Assembly (NCBI GenBank): GCA_965232405.1
Contig: OZ246966.1
Span: 3,720,001-3,784,000 of the forward strand
From: RCIO01 sp965232405
GTDB lineage: Bacteria; Pseudomonadota; Alphaproteobacteria; Rhizobiales; Rhizobiaceae
Reading direction: 5' to 3'
Length of the DNA: 64,000 nt
The translations under genes were made by a program, and so were the position numbers. The notes below the pieces were generated by a model that ran no database searches, had not been told where the DNA came from, and saw nothing but the letters and a program-made list of their open reading frames with translations. Position 1 is the first letter of the stretch; the number at the start of each line of letters is the position of its first letter. This document shows, one piece after another, positions 18,528 to 27,028 of this stretch.

Positions 18528-18553
18528 CCGAAAAAGCGGATGCTGGTTTTCGG
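18528..18553. repeat. Short rhizobial-type intergenic inverted repeat
   Basis: CCGAAAA and TTTTCGG form a perfect 7-bp dyad around GCGGATGCTGG-type sequence, immediately after the mfd stop. As I recall, similar CCGAAAA...GG(T)TTTTCGG units are scattered between genes in many Hyphomicrobiales genomes. It may also act as a weak terminator between mfd and the convergent dsbA-like gene. One copy is seen in this window. Confidence 0.5.
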
Positions 18554-18581
18554 ACCAGGTCACGGCTGGAGCAAAGTTGGC

Positions 18582-19268
18582 CTAACCCGCTGCCTGTTCC
18601 AGCGAACCATCGGCCTTGGCGGCAGCAACGCGCTGTATGGCATCGGCAAGCGTTGATGCATCCTGTGCACCCATCACCGCATAACGTCCTTCCAGCAGGA
18701 AACAGGGAACGCCGGTGATCCCCATCTGCTGCGCGGTGGCGATTTCCTCGCGCACGGCCTCCCTGTCGGCATCGGTGGCCAACAGCGTTTCCACGACCGA
18801 GGCATCCATTCCGGCAGACTTTGCAACGTCGATCAGAACCTCATGGTCTCCCACGTTGCGGCCTTGCTCAAAGAACGCACTGAACAGCGCCGCGACCATC
18901 TCGTTCTGCCTGTCGATCTCGGCGCCACCGGCCCAGCGGACGACACGGTGGGCGTCAAGCGTATTGGGCGCGATCTTGATATCGCCAAGCGCGAAGGCGA
19001 TGCCGTCATCCTTCGCTGTCTCCAGCATTTGGGTATGCGCCTGCCGCAGCCGTTCTTCACCGCCGAACTTGGCGACCATGTATTCCTTGCGGTCGAGCCC
19101 CTCGGGCGGAATGGAGGAATCGAGCTGGAACGGACGCCAGCGCACGGTCACATCAACCTCTGGCGACAGGGTGATGGCCTTCGTAAGCCGTCGCTGACCA
19201 ATGAAGCACCAGGGACAAACGACATCCGATACGACGTCGACGGCGATTGCTGTCTTTTCGGTCATCAT
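18582..19268 (-). CDS. DsbA-family oxidoreductase, FrnE-like
   Basis: 228 residues with a thioredoxin fold and an N-terminal active site CPWC (Cys18, Cys21) in the context VSDVVCPWCFIGQRR, then the FrnE/2-hydroxychromene isomerase-type helical insert and GITGVPCFLLEGRYAVMGAQ with the cis-proline. No signal peptide, so it is cytoplasmic. It starts 11 bases after the stop of the solute-binding protein gene and is probably cotranscribed with it. Confidence 0.9.
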   Translation of the reverse strand: MMTEKTAIAVDVVSDVVCPWCFIGQRRLTKAITLSPEVDVTVRWRPFQLDSSIPPEGLDRKEYMVAKFGGEERLRQAHTQMLETAKDDGIAFALGDIKIAPNTLDAHRVVRWAGGAEIDRQNEMVAALFSAFFEQGRNVGDHEVLIDVAKSAGMDASVVETLLATDADREAVREEIATAQQMGITGVPCFLLEGRYAVMGAQDASTLADAIQRVAAAKADGSLEQAAG

Positions 19269-19279
19269 TGGCTCCCAAT

Positions 19280-21094
19280 CTATTGCGGCGGGCGGCTGCC
19301 GTCATCCCACCAGGTGGGCAGTTGCGCGCCATAGACCGGCGTGTAGCCGGGCTGACGGATGTTGGCCCAGTGGGCGATCCACTGGTTCGGCTGATGATAA
19401 AGCGGCACGACATAGTATCCGCTGAGCAGCACACGGTCGTAGGCGCGCACGGCAGTGGTGAATTCGTCGCGGTTGTGCGCACTGACGATGGCGCTGATCA
19501 TGCTGTCGACTGCGGGATTTGCGACGCCGGCAAAATTGTATGTGCCATCCTGCTCGGCCGAATTGGATCCCCAGCGGAATGCCTGCTCGACGCCGGGCGA
19601 CAGCGACGATGTGTAATTCATCAGCATGGTGTCGAAGTCGTACACACGCTGCCTTTGCAGAAATTGCGCGCTGTCGACCGATCGTATGGTTGCGTCGACG
19701 CCGAGCCGGCCGAGCGTGCGTTGCCAGGCAATGGCGATTTCCTCGCCGCTCTTGCCGTTGAGCATGATTTCGAAGGTGAGCTGCTTGCCATCCGGCCCGA
19801 CCATCGCACCGTCCTTGAGCTCGTAGCCGGCCGCTTGCAGCGCCTCCAGCCCCTTGCGCAGGAACGCACGGTCGCGCCCGCTGCCATCAGAAACCGGCGG
19901 CGTCCATTCACCCGACATCATTTCCGGCAAAACTGCATCGGGGTATTCAGCGACTAGCGCTTTCTCGTCTTCGCTGGCCTCGCGGCCATATGACGAAAGC
20001 TCGGAACCATCAAAATAGCTTTTGGTGCGCGTGTAGGCCCCGGCGAACAGGTTCTTGTTTGCCCACTCGAAATCGAACAGACCGGCAATGGCAGCGCGCA
20101 CCGCGTGGTCGGAAAAAACCGACCGACGCGTGTTCATAACGAAGCCATACATGCCCGACGGTGTGCCTTTGTCGAAAACCGACTGCTTGATACGGCCATC
20201 GGTGACGGCCGGGAAATCGTACCCGGTGTCCCAACGCAGCGGGTCACTCTCGGAGTAGATATCGATGATGCCTTTCTTGAACGCCTCGAAAATGGTGTTG
20301 GCGTCACGGAAATAGTTGATGCGGATCTCATCGTAGTTGTCGAAACCGCGTTTCGACGGATGGTCCTTCGCCCAGTAGTCGGGATTGCGCTTGAGGATGA
20401 CGACTTCACCCGGGCGAACGCTGTCAACCGTGTAGGGGCCGGAACCGGTCAGGGGCTTCAGCGACGACTTGTCGAAATTTTCCGCATCTGTGGCGTGTTC
20501 CGGCAGAATGGGAAGCATGGCGAGCAAAAGCGGCGTCTCGCGGTCTGCCTTCTCGTTGAATACCAGCCGAAGGCCATGGTCGCCGACCTTCTCCATCGTC
20601 TCGACCGCGCTGATCCATGCCTTGTAGATTGGCCTCGCCTTGTCGCGCAGAAGTTCGAAGGAAAAGATCACGTCATCGACGGTGATGGGCTCGCCGTCTG
20701 AAAAGCGTGCATCGGCATCGAGCGTGAACTCCACGAAGCTGCGTTCGACATCCGTCTCGACCGTTTCGGCGATCAGCGGATAGAGCGTGAACGGCTCATC
20801 GCGCGAGCGCAGCATCAGCGTATCGAATACCGTATTGCCGAACTCGCGATCGAACAGGCCGCGCGCGCCGTCACCAAGCACGATGAACGGGTTCAGGCTG
20901 TCGAAACTGCCCTGCACGCCGTAGCTGATTCGCCCACCCTTCGGCGCATCGGGATTGGCGTAGGGAAACGCTTCATAGTCGGCGGGCAGGGCGGGGTCGC
21001 CATGCATGGCGATCGCATGGGAAGGCTCGGAACTGGCGGATTGCGCGCCGAAAATGCCGATTGAAGCCGCAAGAAGGGCGAACGCAAAGCGCAT
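19280..21094 (-). CDS. Extracellular solute-binding protein family 5, YejA-like
   Basis: 604 residues with a Sec signal (MRFAFALLAASIGIFGAQS...). Mature sequence has the YejA-type features AMHGDPALPADYEAFPYANP, GGRISYGVQGSFDSLNPF, RDANTIFEAFKKGIIDIYSE and FDTMLMNYTSSLSPG. YejA-type proteins deliver peptides or peptide antibiotics to a YejBEF importer. No permease or ATPase genes lie beside it; the only partner is the DsbA-like gene downstream. Start at 21094 has a GGAG site; an earlier ATG at 21115 is possible. Confidence 0.9.
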   Translation of the reverse strand: MRFAFALLAASIGIFGAQSASSEPSHAIAMHGDPALPADYEAFPYANPDAPKGGRISYGVQGSFDSLNPFIVLGDGARGLFDREFGNTVFDTLMLRSRDEPFTLYPLIAETVETDVERSFVEFTLDADARFSDGEPITVDDVIFSFELLRDKARPIYKAWISAVETMEKVGDHGLRLVFNEKADRETPLLLAMLPILPEHATDAENFDKSSLKPLTGSGPYTVDSVRPGEVVILKRNPDYWAKDHPSKRGFDNYDEIRINYFRDANTIFEAFKKGIIDIYSESDPLRWDTGYDFPAVTDGRIKQSVFDKGTPSGMYGFVMNTRRSVFSDHAVRAAIAGLFDFEWANKNLFAGAYTRTKSYFDGSELSSYGREASEDEKALVAEYPDAVLPEMMSGEWTPPVSDGSGRDRAFLRKGLEALQAAGYELKDGAMVGPDGKQLTFEIMLNGKSGEEIAIAWQRTLGRLGVDATIRSVDSAQFLQRQRVYDFDTMLMNYTSSLSPGVEQAFRWGSNSAEQDGTYNFAGVANPAVDSMISAIVSAHNRDEFTTAVRAYDRVLLSGYYVVPLYHQPNQWIAHWANIRQPGYTPVYGAQLPTWWDDGSRPPQ

Positions 21095-21351
21095 GATATG
21101 ATCGTCTCCACGCATCAGGAAAAGCAGGATTCGGAGGCGGCTTTGGCAGCCGCGCTCGTCTTAACCGAGTATGGACGAAATCGCGCCTGATGTCGAAATC
21201 ACACTGGATTCAGCCAATCATGCGTTGTAACAGGCGCGCCAAGCTCTTCTGAGGTACCAGAAGTCATTCTGTTGCCTCAATTGGCCAACACCAAGCGGGG
21301 AACTGGGGCGGGGAAAAGCCGCCACCGCGTCTGAAAAGGGATTAGGATACG

Positions 21352-21981
21352 ATGAAAATCCGGACAACCACCGCGAGCCGCATCGCGGCAATCGCCGCTG
21401 CCGCGGCTGCCATGATTGCAGGCGGCGTGATGTCGGCTTCGGCACAGCAGGGGCCGCAGCTTCCGGACGGCTGGTTCAAGGCCTGCACCAAGCAGGAAGA
21501 CGTTGATATCTGCAATGTGCAGAACATCATCGTAGCCGAATCCGGCCAGTTGATCACCGGCGTCAGCCTGCTCGAAGTCAAGGGCAAGGTGAACCAGCGC
21601 GTTTTCCAGATCACCGTCCCGTCCGGCCGCATGGTGCAGCCCGGCATTGCTATGCAGGTCGATGGCGGCCAGGCGCGCAAGATCGACTTCGCGATCTGCC
21701 TGCCGGATCGCTGCATCGGCGAAGCGCCGCTGACCGACGATCTGGTAGCCTCCTTCAAGCGCGGCCAGGCACTCACGCTCACCTCGGTGAATTTCCAGAA
21801 TCAGCCGAACCCGATCCGGGTGACCCTGAGCGGCTTCACCGACGCCTTTGACGGTCCGCCGCTGAAGCAGTCGGACATTGAAGACCGCCAGCGCCAGCTC
21901 GAAGAGTTCGTGAGCAAGAACAACGAGGACTTCCAGCGCAAGCTGCGCGAGGAACAGGAAAAGGCGAAAGCCGGCAACTGA
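21352..21981 (+). CDS. Invasion-associated locus B (IalB) family protein
   Basis: 209 residues, secreted: signal peptide ends near residue 31 (MSASA). Four cysteines in two pairs typical of the family (FKACTKQEDVDICNV and FAICLPDRCIGEAPL). The C-terminal 40 residues are charged and probably a helical or coiled tail (QLEEFVSKNNEDFQRKLREE). IalB was named in Bartonella, but homologues occur across free-living Hyphomicrobiales, so a virulence role should not be assumed. A strong terminator follows. Confidence 0.9.
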   Translation: MKIRTTTASRIAAIAAAAAAMIAGGVMSASAQQGPQLPDGWFKACTKQEDVDICNVQNIIVAESGQLITGVSLLEVKGKVNQRVFQITVPSGRMVQPGIAMQVDGGQARKIDFAICLPDRCIGEAPLTDDLVASFKRGQALTLTSVNFQNQPNPIRVTLSGFTDAFDGPPLKQSDIEDRQRQLEEFVSKNNEDFQRKLREEQEKAKAGN

Positions 21982-22002
21982 TCCAGCCGGATACCGGAAA
22001 AG

Positions 22003-22029
22003 AAAAGGCGGGTTGAACCCGCCTTTTTT
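22003..22029 (+). terminator. Intrinsic terminator after ialB
   Basis: Stem AAAAGGCGGG/CCCGCCTTTT with a TTGAA loop and a run of six T. It starts 21 bases after the ialB stop. The A-run on the other side lets it also work for the convergent hspQ gene. Confidence 0.92.
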
Positions 22030-22050
22030 GTTGGCTGCAGCTTGCTGGAT

Positions 22051-22386
22051 CTAGTGCTGTGCGTGCGCCTTGGGCTCGTAACGCCCGTCTGCGGTGACCA
22101 TGAAGAACTCTTTCACCTGCGGATGGCGCACCGGGTCACCGGAATTGTCTTCGAGCAGGTTCTGCTCCGAGACATAGGCGACATATTCGGTTTCGTCGTT
22201 CTCGGCCAGCAGGTGGTAGTAGGGCTGATCCTTGTGCGGGCGCACCTCGGCTGGAATGGATTCGTACCATTCTTCCGAATTGGCGAATTCGGGATCGACG
22301 TCGAAGATGACGCCGCGGAACGGAAACAGCCGGTGTCGCACCACCTGTCCGATCCTGAATCGCGCTATCCTCATATTGTCGGCCAT
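22051..22386 (-). CDS. hspQ: Heat shock protein HspQ / hemimethylated-DNA-binding YccV-like
   Basis: 111 residues from the ATG at 22386, which has an AAGGAG site. Family core: ARFRIGQVVRHRLFPFRGVIFDVDPEFANSEEWYESIP and KDQPYYHLLAENDETEYVAYVSEQNLL. In enterobacteria HspQ acts as a Lon-protease enhancer and substrate; that role is carried over from the family. Upstream in-frame residues are not conserved. Confidence 0.95.
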   Translation of the reverse strand: MADNMRIARFRIGQVVRHRLFPFRGVIFDVDPEFANSEEWYESIPAEVRPHKDQPYYHLLAENDETEYVAYVSEQNLLEDNSGDPVRHPQVKEFFMVTADGRYEPKAHAQH

Positions 22387-22522
22387 AACATTGCTCCTTG
22401 CACATTTATCTGGCTCAACGCGGCGCACAATTCAATCCCACCAATGCTGCATCGCAGCGAACCGAACTTGACGGCGGCCACCCCCAACCTTTAGCCGGAA
22501 AGGCAAAGCGGCTCGGGTAACC

Positions 22523-23485
22523 ATGTCGAACATTATCGGTCTCGTACTTCCCTTTTTCGGGATGATCTTTCTGGGCTTTGCGGTTGCGCGCATCACCCGC
22601 CAGCCGCTCGAAGCGCTTGGCTGGATGAATACGTTCGTCATATACGTGGCGCTTCCGGCACTGTTCTTCCAGCTCCTGTCGAAAACACCGATCGAGAAAC
22701 TCACCGAATTCACATTCATATTCGGTTCGGTTTTCTCGACCTTCGTCATTTTTGCGCTGATGTTTGTTTTTTCCGTGTTCACGTCGCGCGGCGAAATCGC
22801 CGAGAGCACAGTGAAGGGGTTGGGGGCAGCCTATGGCAACATTGGCTATATGGGGCCGGGCCTTGCGCTTCTGGCCTTCGGAGAGGCGGCCGCAGTGCCA
22901 GTCGCGCTCATCTTCTGCATTGAAAACATGATGCATTTTGCCATTGCGCCAATGATGATGGCGCTGGCGGGAAGCGATGACAGCCCGCCTGCTGCCGTCG
23001 CGCTGGATGTGGCAAAGAAGATCGCGTTTCACCCGTTTATCATCGCTACGGCAGTGGGTGTCACAGCTGCAGCGCTGGAGATGAGGCCGCCACTGCCGAT
23101 CGATACGCTGCTTGAATATCTGGCGCGGGCTGCAGCACCCTGCGCCCTGTTTGCCATGGGCGTCACGCTGGCGCTGAGACCGCTGAAACGGCTGCCGAGC
23201 GAAATCGGACTGATCACCTTTCTCAAGCTGTGTGTGCACCCCGCACTTTGTTTCGTGGTGCTCAGCTTTGTCGGCAATTTCGATCCGGTGTGGGTTTACA
23301 CCGCCGTACTGCTAGCAGCCTTGCCGACGGCAACCAACGTGTTCGTCATCGGTCAGCAATACGGGGTGTGGGTGCAGCGCGCATCGGCGACCATATTGGT
23401 CACGACGGTTCTATCCGTTGCCACGGTGTCGGCGCTGCTTTATGTGATCAAGGCTGGATATTTACCGCCCGACCTGTTCCCGTGA
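22523..23485 (+). CDS. AEC-family (auxin efflux carrier type) permease
   Basis: 320 residues with about ten membrane helices, starting MSNIIGLVLPFFGMIFLGF and showing YVALPALFFQLLSKTP, AYGNIGYMGPGLAL and ALPTATNVFVIGQQYG, the paired-repeat pattern of the AEC/BART fold. Members carry malonate, malate or other organic acids; the substrate is unknown. Its last 24 bases overlap the end of the convergent hydroxylase gene. Confidence 0.9.
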   Translation: MSNIIGLVLPFFGMIFLGFAVARITRQPLEALGWMNTFVIYVALPALFFQLLSKTPIEKLTEFTFIFGSVFSTFVIFALMFVFSVFTSRGEIAESTVKGLGAAYGNIGYMGPGLALLAFGEAAAVPVALIFCIENMMHFAIAPMMMALAGSDDSPPAAVALDVAKKIAFHPFIIATAVGVTAAALEMRPPLPIDTLLEYLARAAAPCALFAMGVTLALRPLKRLPSEIGLITFLKLCVHPALCFVVLSFVGNFDPVWVYTAVLLAALPTATNVFVIGQQYGVWVQRASATILVTTVLSVATVSALLYVIKAGYLPPDLFP

Positions 23486-24673
23486 ACGAGAAAAAATCGA
23501 AGAAAATCCGCTTCCTGGGCGCAATCCTTCACGCATCGCTAGATTTCTGAGCGGCGCGATATTGCGCATGGCGGCAAGTCCGGCGCTGCGTGCGATCTGG
23601 GCCGGCAGGAAGCTGGACAGCAGCGAGCGATTGAGCAGATTGACCATCCCAGACCGCGCAGCAATATCGCCCAGCCGACGTCGCGCATAGGCATCAATCG
23701 CCGCGGGCGCCCCTGGGTCGCCGGAATGCTCTCTGGCGATGGAGACCATGTCTTCCACGTCGCGGATACCGAGATTGAGCCCCTGTGCGCCGATGGGCGG
23801 AAAGACATGTGCCGCCTCGCCGACAAGCGCGACACGGGAACGTGCCACCGGGAGCGCCGACATCTCAGCGAGCGGATAAATCTGGCGGCCCGGCTCCAGC
23901 GTCACCTTGCCCAGCATGGACTGCATAATCTGCTCGACGCGCAGCGCCAGTTCATCGTCGCCGAGGTCCATCAGTTCGCTTGCGGTGGCGGGTTTGGTGA
24001 CCCAGACGAGGCTCGAGCGGTCACCGGGCAGGGGCACCTGCGTGAACGGGCCGTCTTCGGTGTGAAATTCCGTCGAGCAGCCGCCATGCGGCCTCTCATG
24101 CGCAAAACTGAGTACAAACGCGGCCTGCGGCAGCTCGCGTCGGTGGGTCTTGATGCCGGCGGCGGCGCGGGCAGGCGAATTGCGCCCGTCGGCCGCAATC
24201 GCCAGTAATGCCGACACGCCGCTGCCGTCTTCAAATGTCGCCTCCGCGGCCGTTGCCGTCAGGTTCCAGGCCGTGATCGGCTGTTCGATGCGGGTTATTG
24301 CCGATTGGGCAGCGACGGCCTTTTCGAGAGCCGCGTTGACCACCGCATTGGGGATGTTGAGCCCGAACCTGGCCTCGCCGATTTCGGCTGCACGGAAATT
24401 GACGGTCGGACTGCGGATCAAGCGACTTGTCGCATCGACGATCCGCATCGCTGCAAGCGGGGCGGCACCATCGAAAGCACTGTCGTCGAGACCGAGCGGC
24501 GCAAGAAAGGCCAGTGAAGGCGCCATGATCGCCGTGGTACGGCGATCATCGGCGGGAGCGCGTGGTCCTGCCAGAACGACGCGGAAGCCACCGCGCGCAA
24601 GCGCGATTGCTGCGATCATGCCGACGGGGCCGGCGCCTGCAACCAGTATCTCCGTGCTGGCCTTTGAGGCCAT
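23462..24673 (-). CDS. UbiH/UbiF-family FAD-dependent hydroxylase (ubiquinone synthesis)
   Basis: 403 residues of the UbiH/UbiF/VisC class A flavin monooxygenase family. N-terminal GAGPVG (FAD ADP-binding), central ADGRNSPAR (DG motif), and LVGEAAHVFPPIGAQGLNLGIRDVEDM near the C-terminus; the usual GD motif is GE here. Probably hydroxylates the ubiquinone ring at C6 or C5, but the position cannot be fixed from sequence alone. Ends inside the tail of the AEC permease gene. Confidence 0.88.
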   Translation of the reverse strand: MASKASTEILVAGAGPVGMIAAIALARGGFRVVLAGPRAPADDRRTTAIMAPSLAFLAPLGLDDSAFDGAAPLAAMRIVDATSRLIRSPTVNFRAAEIGEARFGLNIPNAVVNAALEKAVAAQSAITRIEQPITAWNLTATAAEATFEDGSGVSALLAIAADGRNSPARAAAGIKTHRRELPQAAFVLSFAHERPHGGCSTEFHTEDGPFTQVPLPGDRSSLVWVTKPATASELMDLGDDELALRVEQIMQSMLGKVTLEPGRQIYPLAEMSALPVARSRVALVGEAAHVFPPIGAQGLNLGIRDVEDMVSIAREHSGDPGAPAAIDAYARRRLGDIAARSGMVNLLNRSLLSSFLPAQIARSAGLAAMRNIAPLRNLAMREGLRPGSGFSSIFSRSREQVGR

Positions 24674-24761
24674 GTGCGCTTCCTTCAGCGTGTTTCCACT
24701 TCATTCATATGACCGCGTTCGCGCCAGTGTTCAACGTGGCGATTTGGCGTAGGGTCGCGGC

Positions 24762-25625
24762 ATGGGAGAGAATTTTCGACATCTTGGCGCAACGGGCCGG
24801 GCGGCAGCCCGCATGGCCGGCTATTCGGGCACGTTGGTTCTGGCTTCCGTCTGGACGGCCGTCGCCGTCTCCTGGCTGGTGCTTGCCGGCATGGCTGCTT
24901 CACTGCCACAGAGTTCGGTAGGCCCGGGGGGCGGCCTGCTCTCAGCTCTCCCGTTTCCCGACATTGGCGGACTTGCGTCGGCCATCGCCCGGCTCTGCCT
25001 TTCGCCTGCCATCGCTGACGCGACAATGCCGCGCTTTGCAGCCCTCACGATCATGTGGTTCCTGATGGCGGTCGCGATGATGCTGCCTTCAGCCGCTCCG
25101 ATGGTCCGCACCTATTGTGAAATTGCCGACACGGCGGCAGCAGCTTCCAAAAAGGCCGTGAACCCGGTTGTTCTGGTGGCGGGCTATCTCAGCGTCTGGC
25201 TGTTGGCGGCACTGGCATTTGCGGGCGCAACGATTGCAGTCCAGCGCTCTGTACCCGGCGATTATCCGGCTTCCGGATGGGTTGGCGCGGGCGCGCTCGC
25301 AGTGGCGGGGCTGTGGCAGTTTTCGTCTCTCAAGGAGGCCTGTCTGACCAAATGCCGCGCGCCATTTGCCACGCTGTTCGGACGCTGGACCACGCAACCG
25401 GCCGGTATCTTCCGCCTTGGCGTCGAGCAGGGTGTCTGGTGCCTCGGCTGTTGCTGGGCGCTGATGCTGGTGATGTTCGTGGTCGGTATCATGAACCTGT
25501 TCTGGATGGCGCTGATCGGGCTGCTGGCCATTGTTGAAAAAGGCGAAAAAAGCCGCACGGTCAGCCGTATCGCGGGCACGATACTGCTTGTCTGGGCCGC
25601 CGCGCTGCTTGTAGTGTCAAACTGA
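24762..25625 (+). CDS. DUF2182 predicted metal-binding membrane protein
   Basis: 287 residues, about six helices. DUF2182 hallmarks: a methionine-rich helix MWFLMAVAMMLPSAAPMV (about 98-115), QFSSLKEACLTKCRAP with Cys194 and Cys198, and GVWCLGCCWALMLVMFVVGIMN with Cys227, Cys230 and Cys231. The Cys/Met pattern suggests a soft metal such as copper. It is followed 18 bases later by a DUF1326 gene, its common partner. No experimentally defined function known to me. Confidence 0.92.
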   Translation: MGENFRHLGATGRAAARMAGYSGTLVLASVWTAVAVSWLVLAGMAASLPQSSVGPGGGLLSALPFPDIGGLASAIARLCLSPAIADATMPRFAALTIMWFLMAVAMMLPSAAPMVRTYCEIADTAAAASKKAVNPVVLVAGYLSVWLLAALAFAGATIAVQRSVPGDYPASGWVGAGALAVAGLWQFSSLKEACLTKCRAPFATLFGRWTTQPAGIFRLGVEQGVWCLGCCWALMLVMFVVGIMNLFWMALIGLLAIVEKGEKSRTVSRIAGTILLVWAAALLVVSN

Positions 25626-25643
25626 ATACGGAGCGGGATACCG

Positions 25644-26258
25644 ATGCGCCAAAAGAACTGGGCTCTGAAGGGCGAGCTCGTACTATCCTGCAATTGCACG
25701 GTTTTCTGCCCCTGCGTCCTGTCACTGGGCAACCACCCGCCGACCGAGGGCTACTGCCAGACATGGGCCGGTTTCCGCATCGACAAAGGGCATTACGACG
25801 ACGTTGACCTGTCCGGCATCAATCTCGGACTGGTGATGGAAATTCCCGGCTATATGAGTCGCGGAAACTGGACTGCCGGGCTCTTCCTCGACGAACGCGC
25901 ATCCATCTACGCCGAAAAGGCCATCGCCAAGATTTTCTCCGGCAAGGCGGGCGGAACGACCGGGCTGCTGGATATCCTCGTTGGTCAGTTTCTCGGCATC
26001 GAGCGCGCGCCGATTTCCTACGAGGTGGAGAACAAGACCCGCATCTTCCGCATTCCAAAGATCATCGATGGCGCGGTGACGCCGATCCCCGGAAACGATG
26101 GGGGCGGCGATACCGTGATCAGCAATTCGCAATACTGGATCGCGCCCGAAATCATTGTCGCCAAATCAGACAAGAGCCGCCTGCGTGCCTTTGGCCGTAA
26201 CTGGAATTTCGCCGGACGTTCGGCCGAAATCTGCAAACTTGACTGGCGCGGCCCGTGA
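25644..26258 (+). CDS. DUF1326 cysteine-motif protein, partner of DUF2182
   Basis: 204 residues without signal peptide or membrane helix. Near the N-terminus it carries Cys16-x-Cys18-x3-Cys22-x-Cys24 (CNCTVFCPC), probably a metal-binding site. The rest is a beta-rich domain ending in the common NWNFAGRSAEICKLDW segment. The stop overlaps the GTG start of pcs (GTGA), so the two are translationally coupled. Function unknown; the genomic pairing with DUF2182 is the main clue. Confidence 0.9.
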   Translation: MRQKNWALKGELVLSCNCTVFCPCVLSLGNHPPTEGYCQTWAGFRIDKGHYDDVDLSGINLGLVMEIPGYMSRGNWTAGLFLDERASIYAEKAIAKIFSGKAGGTTGLLDILVGQFLGIERAPISYEVENKTRIFRIPKIIDGAVTPIPGNDGGGDTVISNSQYWIAPEIIVAKSDKSRLRAFGRNWNFAGRSAEICKLDWRGP

Positions 26259-27028
26259 CCGCCGACAAGCCAAGAAAAACACTCGGCGAACGCATTCCAA
26301 AGCCGAAGAAAAAGGTGACCTGGCCGCAGGCGCGGGCATTCTCTGTTCACCTGCTCACGGCGTCCGGTTCGTTTCTCGCCTTCCTGTCGCTGGTGGCCGC
26401 CAGCGAACAGCGCTGGACGGCCATGTTCTGGTGGTTGGGACTGGCGCTCTTCGTTGACGGCATTGACGGGCCGATAGCGCGCAAGCTCGATGTGAAGGAA
26501 GTGCTGCCGACATGGTCGGGCGAGATGCTCGACAACATCATCGACTATGTAACCTACGTGCTGATACCCGCCTTCGCGCTCTATCAGCGCGGGTTCATGG
26601 GCGAGGGGCTGTCCTTCCTGTCGGCGGCGATCATCGTCGTCTCCAGCGCCGTCTATTACGCCGACACCGGCATGAAGACGAAGGAAAACTTCTTCCGCGG
26701 TTTCCCGGTCGTCTGGAACATGCTGGTGTTCTCGCTGTTCGTGACCCAGCCCGGAGAATACGTATCGTTCGCGGCAGTGGTGATTGCTGCGATCTTCACC
26801 TTTGCGCCTGTGAACTTTCTTCACCCGGTGCGCGTCAAGCGGTTGAGATGGCTCAACCTGCCAATATTCCTTGTGTGGTGCACATTTGGCGCCATCGCGC
26901 TGTTGCAGGGCATGGAAGCCGGCACGCTGGTCAAGGTCGTGATCGCGGCGACCAGCATCTACCTGTTCTTCATAGGCGCTGTAATGCAACTGATGCCCAG
27001 GCTGGGCCAAAAAGAGGAGGCTGTTTGA
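26255..27028 (+). CDS. pcs: Phosphatidylcholine synthase (CDP-diacylglycerol--choline O-phosphatidyltransferase)
   Basis: Condenses CDP-diacylglycerol with choline in one step to phosphatidylcholine, a pathway typical of plant- and animal-associated alphaproteobacteria. 257 residues, about eight helices. The CDP-alcohol transferase motif is present in its Pcs form: Asp71-Gly72-x2-Ala75-Arg76-x12-Gly89-x3-Asp93-x3-Asp97. AFSVHLLTASGSFLAFLSLVA and NFLHPVRVKRLRWLNL match rhizobial Pcs. Start is a GTG overlapping the DUF1326 stop. Confidence 0.96.
   Translation: MTADKPRKTLGERIPKPKKKVTWPQARAFSVHLLTASGSFLAFLSLVAASEQRWTAMFWWLGLALFVDGIDGPIARKLDVKEVLPTWSGEMLDNIIDYVTYVLIPAFALYQRGFMGEGLSFLSAAIIVVSSAVYYADTGMKTKENFFRGFPVVWNMLVFSLFVTQPGEYVSFAAVVIAAIFTFAPVNFLHPVRVKRLRWLNLPIFLVWCTFGAIALLQGMEAGTLVKVVIAATSIYLFFIGAVMQLMPRLGQKEEAV

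Noticed and set aside
21352..21981. Virulence role for the IalB-family gene
   Set aside because: The family is widespread in non-pathogenic Hyphomicrobiales and nothing else in the window suggests pathogenicity.
26512..27027. In-frame upstream extension of the quinone reductase
   Set aside because: Overlaps pcs in another frame; the reductase N-terminus is conserved from 27028, which has its own AGGAGG site.
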